Shown in pieces: positions 37,464-46,177 of a stretch of 64,000 bases of DNA. Origin of the DNA: Alteromonas sp. ASW11-130 (GTDB taxonomy: Bacteria > Pseudomonadota > Gammaproteobacteria > Enterobacterales > Alteromonadaceae). The stretch lies in assembly GCF_026183735.1 (NCBI RefSeq), contig NZ_JAPFRE010000027.1:17703-81702 (forward strand), given 5' to 3'. Position numbers and translations under genes: made by a program. Under the pieces are notes generated by a model. It ran no database searches and was not told the DNA's origin. It saw only the letters and a program-made list of their open reading frames with translations. Position 1 is the stretch's first letter. Each line of letters starts with the position of its first letter.

Positions 37464-37901
37464 CCATCCTTTTGTTACCAGGTCTTAATGGGACTAAACG
37501 AGGTGAAAAACGTATGTATAATAAAGTTCGAGTATTATGGTAAATACGTTAGCGGACGCTTAAAATCCTATGAGATGCTTCGCTGGTTGAGACTTTTTAA
37601 AAGTAAATCAAATGTGCTAATTAGCTTTCATTAAGTATACACATCGACCTCAGACACTTTAGGAATAGGGCACGTCGTAGACTTCATCATTAACATACCC
37701 ATTAGAACGAATCTGTAAAACCCCGTTAGAAGCTGTTGTTTTTTTTAGAACAAAAAGGAAATTTTTTAATTCAAAAACAACCCTTTATTTTGAAAATGGT
37801 GAGGAAACTCCATAATTGCTAACGCCCCGTTTACATGATTTAATGCGCGCCGTTACTTTGTAACATAATTATTAGAATAATGTAGTCTTGAGGAGTGGTA
37901 T
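37464..37901. other. Non-coding gap before the PKD-type lipoprotein gene
   Basis: 438 bp, AT-rich, no supported gene. A short dyad GTTACTTTGTAAC (about 37852-37864) lies about 40 bp upstream of the next start. TTGAGGAGTGGT provides the ribosome site. No clear -35/-10 pair was identified. Confidence 0.3.
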
Positions 37902-40235
37902 ATGCAGTTAAGGACTTTTTTCGGGGTGGTGATAAGTGCTTCCTTTCTTTCAGCATGTGGTGGTGGTAGTGACGGCAATGACCCACAACCCATTGAAGCT
38001 CCACCACCAAACAATGCGCCTACGCTTGTGGTTGCAGACACGTCGGTGGCGGAAGGTGAATCAGTAGTAGTAGAAGCATCTGCAACCGATAGTGATGGCA
38101 GTATCGCATCATTTGAGTGGACCCAAAAATCAGGCCCAACGGTTGCTTTCGACAACGGCGATTCGACTATTACGTTTACCGCACCTGCTGTCCAGGAAGA
38201 TACGGAGCTTACTTTTGAAGTGGTAGTCACTGATGATGATGGTGATTCAACCGAAGAGACAGTCACTGTCACAATCACAGCGAACATGCGCGAGATGGCA
38301 ATATCTGGAAAAGTCACAGACGGCCCCATTGCCAATGCGAAGGTAGAAGTTACTATCAACGGTGAAACCTATACGACTACAGCCGACGCTAATGGCGACT
38401 ACACCATCAATATTTCTGCCGATGATTCTTTGGACGATGCCCTTGTTACTATCATTGCAAAGGGGCCAGGCGAGAACAGTCCAGTGAAACTGGTTTCTCA
38501 TTTAGATTCACTTACCAATCTGGTTAACGCTGCTGGGGATGACGGAACGCTTACTAAGGACGATTTATTCTCAGTGAATGTAACGAATGTGACAACTGCG
38601 CAAGCCGCTTTGATGGAGCAAGCTCATGGTGGGAAAATTACTGATGTTGCATCATTAGAGGACGCGCTAAAAGATTATGACGATAGTTTGCTACTGACTT
38701 ATGCGACAGCAATCAAACTCGTTATCGATTATTCAACTGCTTACCCTGAGCTGACTCTCCCCAGTGAATTAAGCGATACGCTTGCGCTAGTCACCGATCC
38801 GCAGGCTGCAGCTAACTACTTCAATAATGCCAAAAAAAGTGCTGCGGAAATTGTTGACCAAGCTCAAGATGAGATTATTGATGATCCAGAGTTGGTGAGT
38901 GCCGGCAATGATCGTATTCCGCTTGCTGATACTTATTATATCATTATGCCTGACGGCCAATTTGGCAAAGCACGTATTAGCCTAGATGAGAGCGGAACTG
39001 GCCACTTTTTAACCCATCAACACGAAATCGAGCTTTCATGGACACAATCGAGCACGGGGGTAGACGTTACATTCAGTAATAGCCCGGTACATGATTACTC
39101 TTCTCACGATGAGACATCCGGCAAAATGATTGAGACTCAGGAACAGCTTGTCAGTGCTAACATCAAATGGCTTAAGCAAACGGAAAAAGCGGACACAATA
39201 GTCTGGAATGAGACGTATCAGGTTGTTTACCCCAATGGTGAAAAAGCCCCTGAAACCAGAGAGTCTGAGCTTGTATTAAAAACCGTTAAATCTCGCGGCG
39301 TGCTAAACGCCAACGAAACCTTAAACGTAGGTACCTATTTCGTAGAATACTATAAGTATGCATCCATTGAGGTACGTAATGCATTTACCGGTGAAATTGC
39401 TTCAGAGCCAGCTTACGGTAGTTACGGAATAGCAGAGGTAGAGTTAAACGGGACGCTCAGTGATGGCGGAACTGCTAACATTATCATCAGTAATGTTGAT
39501 GGTACCGGTCAAATTACTAAACAAAACCTGGCAGGCTCCTGGTCTATTTCTGAAGCGGGTTTCATTAATATTGCAACTAACGCAGATGACTATGTTTTTG
39601 ATTTGGCGGTATTAAAAAGAAATGATGACGGTTTATTGTTTGTCAATAATAAACACAGTATTGACCGAGCTGGCAGCATTGGCGGTACATCGTCCACCGC
39701 GCTGGAAAAAAGCAGCATGTCACCATGGACCGAATCGCTGGCCCCGGGCATCTACAGCTTAAGTTGGGACCATTTTGCGCCTAATGACTATTATTGGGTA
39801 GAGGTTAATGCGGATGGGACTGCCCTTACCGTTGATGTATTTGACGAAAATGATAATGGTTCCATTGAGCCTGATGAAATAACAAAAATGCCAGGATTTT
39901 GGGCAATCCTGGATAATGGTGCGCAATTAAATATACGCCGATATAAAGACTGGACAGATTATTGTAAGCCGAGTCAGTACACGCCAGGTTTCAATGAAGA
40001 GTGTCAATTGCAACACGAACGTACCTGGTCATCTCCCCTCATCAGCGAAAATGCTGACGGGGAAACTGAGTACCACGTGGCCCACCTACATCGTTTTTAT
40101 AAGAATTACTTCGCTGATTACGCAAACTGGACAGAGACAGCGGAAAATGTTTTATGGTCTGCCTCTTTTGACAATCGCCGCTTTATAAAGGTATCTGAGC
40201 GTCCGTTCGATATCGACGCGGTGCTAAATCCTTAA
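37902..40235 (+). CDS. Large lipoprotein with PKD/REJ-like and carboxypeptidase-regulatory-like domains
   Basis: 777 residues. Signal peptide with lipobox SAC (Cys19) followed by GGGSDGND. An Ig-type domain of the PKD/REJ group (about 40-125: NNAPTLVV, DSDGSIASFEWTQKSGP, VVTDDDGDSTEETVTVTI) is followed by a short carboxypeptidase-regulatory-like unit (ISGKVTDGPIANAKVEV, ADANGDYTI). The rest (about 190-777) is unlike families I recognise and contains several aromatic-rich beta stretches and an EF-hand-like DENDNGSIEPDE. A role in binding polymers or surface attachment is inference only. A terminator follows. Confidence 0.78.
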   Translation: MQLRTFFGVVISASFLSACGGGSDGNDPQPIEAPPPNNAPTLVVADTSVAEGESVVVEASATDSDGSIASFEWTQKSGPTVAFDNGDSTITFTAPAVQEDTELTFEVVVTDDDGDSTEETVTVTITANMREMAISGKVTDGPIANAKVEVTINGETYTTTADANGDYTINISADDSLDDALVTIIAKGPGENSPVKLVSHLDSLTNLVNAAGDDGTLTKDDLFSVNVTNVTTAQAALMEQAHGGKITDVASLEDALKDYDDSLLLTYATAIKLVIDYSTAYPELTLPSELSDTLALVTDPQAAANYFNNAKKSAAEIVDQAQDEIIDDPELVSAGNDRIPLADTYYIIMPDGQFGKARISLDESGTGHFLTHQHEIELSWTQSSTGVDVTFSNSPVHDYSSHDETSGKMIETQEQLVSANIKWLKQTEKADTIVWNETYQVVYPNGEKAPETRESELVLKTVKSRGVLNANETLNVGTYFVEYYKYASIEVRNAFTGEIASEPAYGSYGIAEVELNGTLSDGGTANIIISNVDGTGQITKQNLAGSWSISEAGFINIATNADDYVFDLAVLKRNDDGLLFVNNKHSIDRAGSIGGTSSTALEKSSMSPWTESLAPGIYSLSWDHFAPNDYYWVEVNADGTALTVDVFDENDNGSIEPDEITKMPGFWAILDNGAQLNIRRYKDWTDYCKPSQYTPGFNEECQLQHERTWSSPLISENADGETEYHVAHLHRFYKNYFADYANWTETAENVLWSASFDNRRFIKVSERPFDIDAVLNP

Positions 40236-40263
40236 AGGAATATACCAGTTTGAAGCGTGTTGC

Positions 40264-40298
40264 AAAGGGAGTGGGTTGACATAACCGCTCCCTTTTTT
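40264..40298 (+). terminator. Terminator after the PKD-type lipoprotein gene
   Basis: Stem AAAGGGAG (40264-40271) / CTCCCTTT, extended inwards by GGTT/AACC with a bulged base, then TTTTTTC. It sits about 30 bases after the stop. Confidence 0.88.
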
Positions 40299-40504
40299 CT
40301 TGGGCATGAAAGCTGACTCACAAATGGATCTATACAGTTATTGCTTGTATCTTTATTGCTGCCTCATTATTAGATATTCGTAACGCAACAATTCTAGGCA
40401 GTCACCTCACCGTTTTAATCCCGCAATCCACACAACCAAACGCGTAATAAAGTAATACCCGTTTAAGGTAAACGTAGTTTACGTTAAAAATATCGGACAA
40501 ACAC

Positions 40505-40535
40505 TTTACCTTAACCTTGGTTTAGGTTTTAGCAT
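40505..40535 (+). promoter_or_regulatory. MerR-type promoter (19-bp spacer with central dyad) upstream of the VOC gene
   Basis: TTTACC (40505-40510) and TAGCAT (40530-40535) are separated by 19 bp instead of 17. The spacer holds a near-perfect dyad ACCTTAACC (40508-40516)-TT-GGTTTAGGT (40519-40527). Over-long spacers with a centred dyad are the hallmark of promoters activated by MerR-family regulators. No merR-like gene is in the window. Confidence 0.5.
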
Positions 40536-40567
40536 GTCTTCGAACTAGCTATCATTCGGAGAATAAA

Positions 40568-40993
40568 ATGGTAAAACTTGAGCACCTTAATTTAATTGTA
40601 AAGGACATGGATAAAACACTTTCATTTTATCAAGCCGCTTTTCCGCACTGGAAAGTAAGAGGAGAAGGTGTGGGTGAATGGTATGGTACTGGTCGACGAT
40701 GGTTGCACTTTGGCGACGACTATACGTATCTAACCTTCAACAATAACGGGCGTGGCATTAACAGAAATCTGCAAAGTAACGATATGGGCTTAGCTCATTT
40801 TGCATTTGTCACGGATAATATTGATGCGGTTATTAATCGATTACAAAAGTCAGGCTATTCGGTGGATAAAGCGGGTGCAAACGCCCGCTTTCGAAAGAAT
40901 TGCTACTTCATCGATCCAAATGGGTATGAAGTCGAATTTGTAGAATACCTTTCGGACCTTCCCAATGAACGAAATTTGTATGAGAACAACTGA
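40568..40993 (+). CDS. VOC family protein (glyoxalase/bleomycin-resistance fold)
   Basis: 141 residues with GGAG 6 bases before the ATG. Two beta-alpha-beta-beta-beta modules: LEHLNLIVKDMDKTLSFYQ and GLAHFAFVTDNIDAVI, then YFIDPNGYEVEFVEYL. His6, His in GLAHFAF and Glu near the end are the usual metal ligands. The fold covers glyoxalase I, dioxygenases and resistance proteins, so the reaction is open. Its stop overlaps the next start (TGATG). Confidence 0.85.
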   Translation: MVKLEHLNLIVKDMDKTLSFYQAAFPHWKVRGEGVGEWYGTGRRWLHFGDDYTYLTFNNNGRGINRNLQSNDMGLAHFAFVTDNIDAVINRLQKSGYSVDKAGANARFRKNCYFIDPNGYEVEFVEYLSDLPNERNLYENN

Positions 40994-41493
40994 TGAAGAC
41001 TGCCATAATTCTGGGTTCAAGTCGTTCGAATGGAAACACCAATGCCTTTGCACGACAGGTTGAAAAACGAATTGGCGCCGATTTTTTTGACTTGGCAGAC
41101 TATCAAATCGCGCCATTTGATTACCATAACAGCTATGAAGATGATTTTGCTGGTCTAATAGCCCAACTACTCAGGTACAAACAACTTATTTTTGCATCAC
41201 CCGTTTACTGGTACGCTGCCAGTGCGCAAATGAAGGTGTTTCTGGATCGTCTGACTGATTTACTTAATTTTCACAAAGACGAAGGGAGGCAGCTTCGCGG
41301 CAAGCGGGTCGGCTTGTTAGCCACCGGGATAAAACCCATTGCGCCAAACTGTTTTGAACAAATGTTCAAGCTGACCTTCGAATATTTAGGAATGGAGTAT
41401 AAAGGTATGGGGTATTGCTGTACGCGCGACACATTTGAACTAACAACTCATGGTGCCACAGTGAATGGTTTCGTGGATTCTATAGGGTACTAA
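40993..41493 (+). CDS. NADPH-dependent FMN reductase / flavodoxin-like fold protein
   Basis: 166 residues. The FMN phosphate loop GSSRSNGNTNAFA lies at the N-terminus, ASPVYWYAASAQMKVFLDRL is the typical isoalloxazine-side segment, and the fold ends LTFEYLGMEYKGMGYC. These NAD(P)H:flavin/quinone oxidoreductases reduce quinones or flavin. The start overlaps the VOC stop by one base, so the pair is translated together and may deal with the same reactive electrophile; that pairing is inference. Confidence 0.85.
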   Translation: MKTAIILGSSRSNGNTNAFARQVEKRIGADFFDLADYQIAPFDYHNSYEDDFAGLIAQLLRYKQLIFASPVYWYAASAQMKVFLDRLTDLLNFHKDEGRQLRGKRVGLLATGIKPIAPNCFEQMFKLTFEYLGMEYKGMGYCCTRDTFELTTHGATVNGFVDSIGY

Positions 41494-41606
41494 ACATCAA
41501 GACTGTGTTAGCTGGTACTGTATAAGCAGGAGCGTTGTCGGTTAATATTTGAAATAGTAAATTTCTGTTTTTCGCTGACCTAGCCAATTGTTTAGTTGGT
41601 TAGATA

Positions 41607-42075
41607 GGTTCCCACTTTCGTGAGAATGACAAAGAGAGGAATAGTTCGTTTTATAGGTTCCCACTTTCGTGAGAATGACGAAGAGAGGAATAGTTCGGTT
41701 TATCGGTTCCCACTTTCGTGAGAATGACGAAGAGAGGAATAGTTCGGTTTATCGGTTCCCACTTTCGTGAAAATGGCGAAGAGGGGAATAGTTCGGTTTA
41801 TCGGTTCCCACTTTCGTGAGGATGACAAAGAGAGGAATAGTTCGTTTTATAGGTTCCCACTTTCGTGAGAATGACGAAGAGAGGAATAGTTCGGTTTATC
41901 GGTTCCCACTTTCGTGAAAATGGCGAAGAGGGGAATGGTTCCTTTTTAAAGGTTCCCACTTTCGTGAGAATGACAAAGAAAGGTACGGCCCGTTTGAAAG
42001 GTTCCCACTTTCGTGAGAATGACAAAGAGAGGAATGGTTCGGTTTATAGTTTCCCACTTTCGTGAGAATGACGGA
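41607..42075 (+). repeat. Tandem array of ten 49-bp units, each carrying a GAAA-loop hairpin
   Basis: Units begin at 41607, 41656, 41705, 41754, 41803, 41852, 41901, 41951, 42000 and 42049: period 49 with one 50. Each starts GGTTCCCACTTTCGTGAGAA (the last begins GTTTCCC). On the minus strand this reads TTCTCAC-GAAA-GTGGGAA, a 7-bp hairpin with a GNRA tetraloop. The remainder, GAAGAGAGGAATAGTTCGG and similar, is also repeated, so this is not a CRISPR (no unique spacers). Units 1-4 follow the variant order A-B-B-C and 5-7 A-B-C, so a block was duplicated. Open frames across it are artefacts of the repetition. Confidence 0.93.
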
Positions 42076-42163
42076 GGATGAAGGAAGTGACAGACGACAA
42101 GAGGAATGAGCCAGGCAGGAAACGTGTTCCTCCCAATAGGCAGAGAACCTCTTCATAAGACTT

Positions 42164-42197
42164 AAAAAAGCACCAGATAAAACTCTGGTGCTTTTTT
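42164..42197. terminator. Bidirectional terminator of the M2 peptidase gene
   Basis: 14-bp stem AAAAAAGCACCAGA (42164-42177) / TCTGGTGCTTTTTT (42184-42197), 6-base loop. Works on both strands; it lies 19 bases past the minus-strand peptidase stop and about 90 bases past the repeat array. Confidence 0.92.
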
Positions 42198-42216
42198 ATC
42201 ACTTAGCTGAATGAAC

Positions 42217-44040
42217 CTACCAGCCGCACTGGCGTCCCTGGTTTTGTTCATCTAACCATTTTTTCAAAGGGGCGAAGTAAGTCTGAATTGTACTTGCGTC
42301 CATTTGCTTGGTACCCGTCAGTTTCTCAAGCGCATTCTGCCATGGCTCGCTCATGCCCATTTCAAGCATCTGGTTCAGCGCCTTACCTGCTTCTTTACTT
42401 CCATAGATAGAACAGCGGTGGAGTGGACCTTCATCCTGCGCGATATCACACAAGGCTTTATGGAACTGGAACTGCAAAATATGCGCTAAGAAATATCGCG
42501 TATAAGGAACGTTGGCAGGAACGTGGTATTTAGCACCTGGATCGAAAGCGTTTGCGTCACGCTCAACAGGAGCCATTACTCCTTGATATTTATTCCGTAA
42601 TTCCCACCAAGCTTCATTATAGTTCTCAGGTGTAACTTCGCCAGAAAGCACTTTCCAACGCCATTGGTCTACCATCAGGCCAAACGGAATAAAAGCGATT
42701 TTATCTAAGGCAACCTGCATTAACATACCAATGTCATTTGATGCATCTGGGATGGTGTCAATCAGACCGATTTGTTTTAAATACTTGGGTGTAATAGAAA
42801 GGGCAATCGTATCCCCAATCGCTTCATGAAAGCCATCATTCGCCGAGTTGCGGTAAAGTAAGGGTTGGTCTTTGTAAGCGCGTTGATAGTAATTGTGCCC
42901 TAGCTCGTGGTGAATCACGTTGAATTCTTCACCCGTTTTCTGGATGCACATTTTGATTCGTAAATCATCTTTGTCATCCAGGTTCCAGGCGGAAGCATGA
43001 CACTGTACATCACGTCCTTCTGGTTTCTGGAACATTGAACGCTCCCAGAATGTCTCTGGTAATTCTTCAAAACCCAATGATGAAAAGAATGATTCTGCCT
43101 GTTTCACCATTTTGATTTCATCATACTGCTGTGTTTTTAAAGCTTTTGTTACGTCGGGAACCTTCATCTCCTGCTCTGGCTTCACTAGCTCATAAACATT
43201 TCCCCACGTCTGTGCCCACATATTACCCAATAGATGAGCAGGGATAGGTTTATCTTGCGGCACGACATCTGTTCCATAATGCTCACCTAATTTAGCCCGC
43301 ACGTGGCAATGCAGTGACTCATAGAACGGTTGAACCTGTCCCCATAAACGATCAAGCTCTTTTGGAAATTCGTCAGCAGGCATGTCATATTTACCTCGCC
43401 ACAATTCACTAACGTTTTCAAAGCCCAGTTCTTTAGCACCTTCGTTAGCTATCGAAACTTGCTCGGCATAAAGCTCTTTCATGGTGACAGATACTTCACG
43501 CCAGCCTTTCCAGTATTCCAATAAAAGATCTTGATCCCGCGAGGTAGCCATTTCAGCAGTCATATCGACTAAGCTTTTACATTCTTTTTCACTCCGGCAG
43601 TATTCGCCCGCACCATACATTCCTTCTAATTTAGAATTTATTTCTGCCAGTCGTTCCGACTTTTTATCATCGGCTGGTGGGGGCATGGTTAAGCTATTTT
43701 TTAATAAGTTCAGCTTACGACGGGTATCAGCATCAACCTTTACATCGTTGAACTTTGCCGCTTCTTTGGCTAACTTAGCTACCTTGTTTGAAATCACTTC
43801 ATTTAAATATGCACTGACCGCAGCGGTATCCATATTTATGTTGGTTGCGTAGCTCCACTGTGCATGTGCTGCGGGTGTTTGTATTTTCTCAATTTCAGCT
43901 TGGGCATTTTCTAAAAAACTGATGGCATCTGCGGGGGTAAGCTTTTTAGTGCTTGAATCACCCTGTGAAAAAACGCTAGCGGAAAATAAGCTTGCACCTG
44001 CCATTGCCGCAACGAGAGTCTTCTTACGAAAGATTTCCAT
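42217..44040 (-). CDS. Peptidase M2 family dipeptidyl carboxypeptidase (ACE-like)
   Basis: Exported zinc peptidase homologous to angiotensin-converting enzyme, 607 residues from the ATG at 44040, which has AAGGA 6 bases upstream; an ATG at 44046 overlaps that site. Signal peptide MEIFRKKTLVAAMAGASLF, cleaved near SQG. The zinc site is HHELGH (His378, Glu379, His382) and the third ligand Glu406 in DGFHEAIGD. Other ACE-like blocks are LGNMWAQTWGNVY and RYFLAHILQFQFH. It should release C-terminal dipeptides in the periplasm. It is a single gene. Confidence 0.93.
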   Translation of the reverse strand: MEIFRKKTLVAAMAGASLFSASVFSQGDSSTKKLTPADAISFLENAQAEIEKIQTPAAHAQWSYATNINMDTAAVSAYLNEVISNKVAKLAKEAAKFNDVKVDADTRRKLNLLKNSLTMPPPADDKKSERLAEINSKLEGMYGAGEYCRSEKECKSLVDMTAEMATSRDQDLLLEYWKGWREVSVTMKELYAEQVSIANEGAKELGFENVSELWRGKYDMPADEFPKELDRLWGQVQPFYESLHCHVRAKLGEHYGTDVVPQDKPIPAHLLGNMWAQTWGNVYELVKPEQEMKVPDVTKALKTQQYDEIKMVKQAESFFSSLGFEELPETFWERSMFQKPEGRDVQCHASAWNLDDKDDLRIKMCIQKTGEEFNVIHHELGHNYYQRAYKDQPLLYRNSANDGFHEAIGDTIALSITPKYLKQIGLIDTIPDASNDIGMLMQVALDKIAFIPFGLMVDQWRWKVLSGEVTPENYNEAWWELRNKYQGVMAPVERDANAFDPGAKYHVPANVPYTRYFLAHILQFQFHKALCDIAQDEGPLHRCSIYGSKEAGKALNQMLEMGMSEPWQNALEKLTGTKQMDASTIQTYFAPLKKWLDEQNQGRQCGW

Positions 44041-44202
44041 AGACATTCCTTGAGTGTCGACTGTTATTTTTTAATTGAGTTGTTAGCAGCGGGTAAGCTG
44101 CCATAAGTCTTAACGTGATCGTCATTGCCTGTGAGGGCATCATATAGTGATTGATACTTTAATTGAATTGTTAGATTTTGGTAAGCAAAATAAGACGAAA
44201 TG

Positions 44203-44676
44203 CTAATATCGACGCATGCAGCACTGTTTATATTTTTTTCCACTTTTGCAAACACATGAATCGTTTCTACCGATAGAGACTTTTCCACAATCCTGATGCA
44301 ATTGCCCATCCAGATAGCGCCATTGACTTTTTTCTTGAATAAAACGAGAAGTTTCATGCAATAAAAATACAGTATTACGTTCTTTATACCAGGCTTTAAA
44401 TTCCACCTGATCCACTTCTAAACCTGCGTGTGGAATGACATCAAGATATAACCAAGTTGTTAACTTTGCGGTTTCTGCTAAGTCATCTTCTGTTAAATCT
44501 GCACGTTTCGATTCGACGTAGGTATTCAGTACATAGTAATAGTTTTTTGTGCAATAAGCGGAATAGCGCGACCGCATAAGTGCTTCAGCTGTACTGGCAA
44601 CCTGTTTACCTTCTAATAGGGGTTGGCAACACTGATTAAAATTTTTTCTACTGTTGCAATAACAGTCAGTAGCCAT
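44203..44676 (-). CDS. YchJ-like (UPF0225) SEC-C domain protein
   Basis: 157 residues from the ATG at 44676, with GGAG 6 bases upstream. An N-terminal CYCNSRKNFNQCC and a C-terminal SCVCKSGKKYKQCC form the two SEC-C-type zinc motifs of UPF0225; the middle has an NTF2-like fold with MRSRYSAYC and HETSRFI. Function not established. The frame 44064-44357 on the same strand is out of phase and not considered coding. Confidence 0.88.
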   Translation of the reverse strand: MATDCYCNSRKNFNQCCQPLLEGKQVASTAEALMRSRYSAYCTKNYYYVLNTYVESKRADLTEDDLAETAKLTTWLYLDVIPHAGLEVDQVEFKAWYKERNTVFLLHETSRFIQEKSQWRYLDGQLHQDCGKVSIGRNDSCVCKSGKKYKQCCMRRY

Positions 44677-44718
44677 ACTCATCTCCTACAAATCAGGTCA
44701 GGAGTTTAGCTGGACATT

Positions 44719-45093
44719 CTAATTAATCCAAGGCCCAACGCATACGTTCTGCAAACTTGGCGCCGTGAGCGCTTTTTCATTCTTAACATTCACTAACGTT
44801 ACCGAATGCAAACTACACAGTTCTATTATTTGCTGCTGTTCGCTAAGGGGGAGCTGGAGATCTTCAACAAAAATAGTATTACACTGTCCGGCCACTATAA
44901 GCTTCTTTATCCAACTAGGTACCATCTCGCTATGGGGTTGCTGGATCCGAATTGCATGCGTGGCATCTTTCGTAAATGCCAGAGTTTTAGCTAATAAATA
45001 TGACCATCCTTTAGGTTTACCACTACTAGGAACTTTCTTCGGTTGCGGTTGATAATCAATAGGCAAAGGCATTTGAAAAACGTTAGCAGTCAT
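44719..45093 (-). CDS. SulA-like protein, probable SOS-regulated cell division inhibitor
   Basis: 124 residues. The SulA-type core is visible: GWSYLLAKTLAFTKDATHAIRIQQPHSEMVPSWIKKL (given as region 28-64) followed by NTIFVEDLQLPLSEQQQIIELC, in place of the E. coli SWYL/W-region that binds FtsZ. It is shorter than E. coli SulA (169). A LexA-like operator lies 24-43 bp upstream, and AAGGAAAT is the ribosome site. Identification rests on both, so inhibition of FtsZ is likely but unproven. Next on the strand is the ychJ-like gene. Confidence 0.7.
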   Translation of the reverse strand: MTANVFQMPLPIDYQPQPKKVPSSGKPKGWSYLLAKTLAFTKDATHAIRIQQPHSEMVPSWIKKLIVAGQCNTIFVEDLQLPLSEQQQIIELCSLHSVTLVNVKNEKALTAPSLQNVCVGPWIN

Positions 45094-45116
45094 GGCAATT
45101 TCCTTGTTTATTTGTA

Positions 45117-45136
45117 CAGTGTATGTATATACAGTA
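45117..45136. promoter_or_regulatory. LexA (SOS) box upstream of the sulA-like gene
   Basis: Minus-strand reading TACTGTATATACATACACTG matches the gammaproteobacterial consensus TACTGTATATATATACAGTA at 17 of 20 positions; one core base is off (ACAC instead of ACAG). Core 45119-45134. It lies 24 bp before the start codon, over the expected promoter. Confidence 0.75.
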
Positions 45137-45384
45137 TTTTAAAAAGAGTTCCTCTGCAAGCGTAATTTGAATTTTTTTACCTGACCGAATTGAAAAAGAA
45201 AACCTGAATGGTCTACTGCGGAAACGCCAACTCACTCACATGGTTAACGTATCAGTTTACTCTTCCTGAACAGGAGCAAGATAACGCTACTGATAGCCTA
45301 TATTAACTCAGAATAGTCAATGGCCTTTAGCGACCCCCAGTGATGAATGAGTACCAGCAAAAGACAAAGATAAATAAAGCTGTT

Positions 45385-46101
45385 TAGTATTTGCCGCGTC
45401 TACCCATTTTGGGGGGCAGTGTCTCTCCTTAAAGGCCTACGGTCATCATGGTGAGCAGATGCATAACTTCATCAAGTCGCAATCCTTCTACGTATGGGTA
45501 ATCTATGCCGCCCCCAACTAAGCGACTAAGCGACTCCCTCATTTGTGCCGGTCATTCAACGGTTTTAAATGCCAATTACTTAGCTTTAAACAAAGGGGAG
45601 CTTCTTTAAGCAAGGTGTTGAGTTCAAGCCCACCCCAAGGAATAACCATCGACCACGCTTCAACACAACGTTGTCGATAGATTCGTACTTCCAGCAGAAA
45701 TTTGTGCAAGAGTTGCTGACGATCTCACTTTAACGGTTTTTCAACCAGGCCATTTACCGTTAATGACCACGTCGCGGTTTTAATTTAACAGCATATTCAG
45801 CAGGGGCGCTTTTCCCAGTGCCAAATTCAAAAAAATTATTGTATGAGGTGACTTTTTCGTAGGGTGTTATGGTCTCATGAGGGTGATAAATTTTGTTAGA
45901 CGAAAAGTCGAGAGGTTGTCCTTTAAAACTACCCTCGTCATCGTCGTCAAACCAGCCAAAAACATTTGTCTAGTTTTATAACAAGCTATTTACGCCCACA
46001 AACTCCATGGCTTTAAGGTAGCGACGCAGATCCAGATATATAGATTCATCGGTCACATCATGCCCTGTTAGCCCCACCGATGGTCAAACCTTTTTGGCCA
46101 T
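45385..46101 (-). pseudogene. msrP: Decayed msrP (yedY) protein-methionine-sulfoxide reductase catalytic subunit
   Basis: Reading the minus strand in shifting frames recovers MsrP: an ATG at 46101 with AGGA, DVTDESIYLDLRRYLKAM, then QPLDFSSN ... TPYEKVTSYNNFFEFG, a frameshift, TWSLTVNGLVEKPL, then [19 protein letters not shown] (with the molybdenum-ligand Cys), a frameshift, and [17 protein letters not shown] stop (TAA for the expected Tyr codon) occurs at the GLYGE position; GETLPP remains readable after it. The last third of the gene is missing. At least four frame changes or stops make it non-functional. No msrQ is adjacent. Confidence 0.9.
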
Positions 46102-46177
46102 AAAAATCCTCGCATAGGGCTGGTTTTCGTATTAATAACTACGAATCAGACTCGGAGTAGGAGATCATTCTTTCACT

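Noticed and set aside
41607..42075. Regularly spaced repeats considered as a CRISPR array
   Set aside because: The interval between the hairpins is itself repeated with only a few variants, there are no unique spacers, no leader and no cas genes nearby.
41798..42156. Open frames of 66-86 codons on both strands in the repeat array
   Set aside because: They arise from the 49-bp repetition, have repetitive products and no ribosome sites.
44064..44357. Minus-strand open frame of 97 codons overlapping the ychJ-like gene
   Set aside because: It is out of phase with the clearly conserved SEC-C protein and lacks a ribosome site.
45385..46101. An insertion sequence or phage remnant as the origin of the 1-kb gap
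   Set aside because: Translation in shifting frames gave a consistent match to MsrP in the right order, so no mobile-element explanation is needed.
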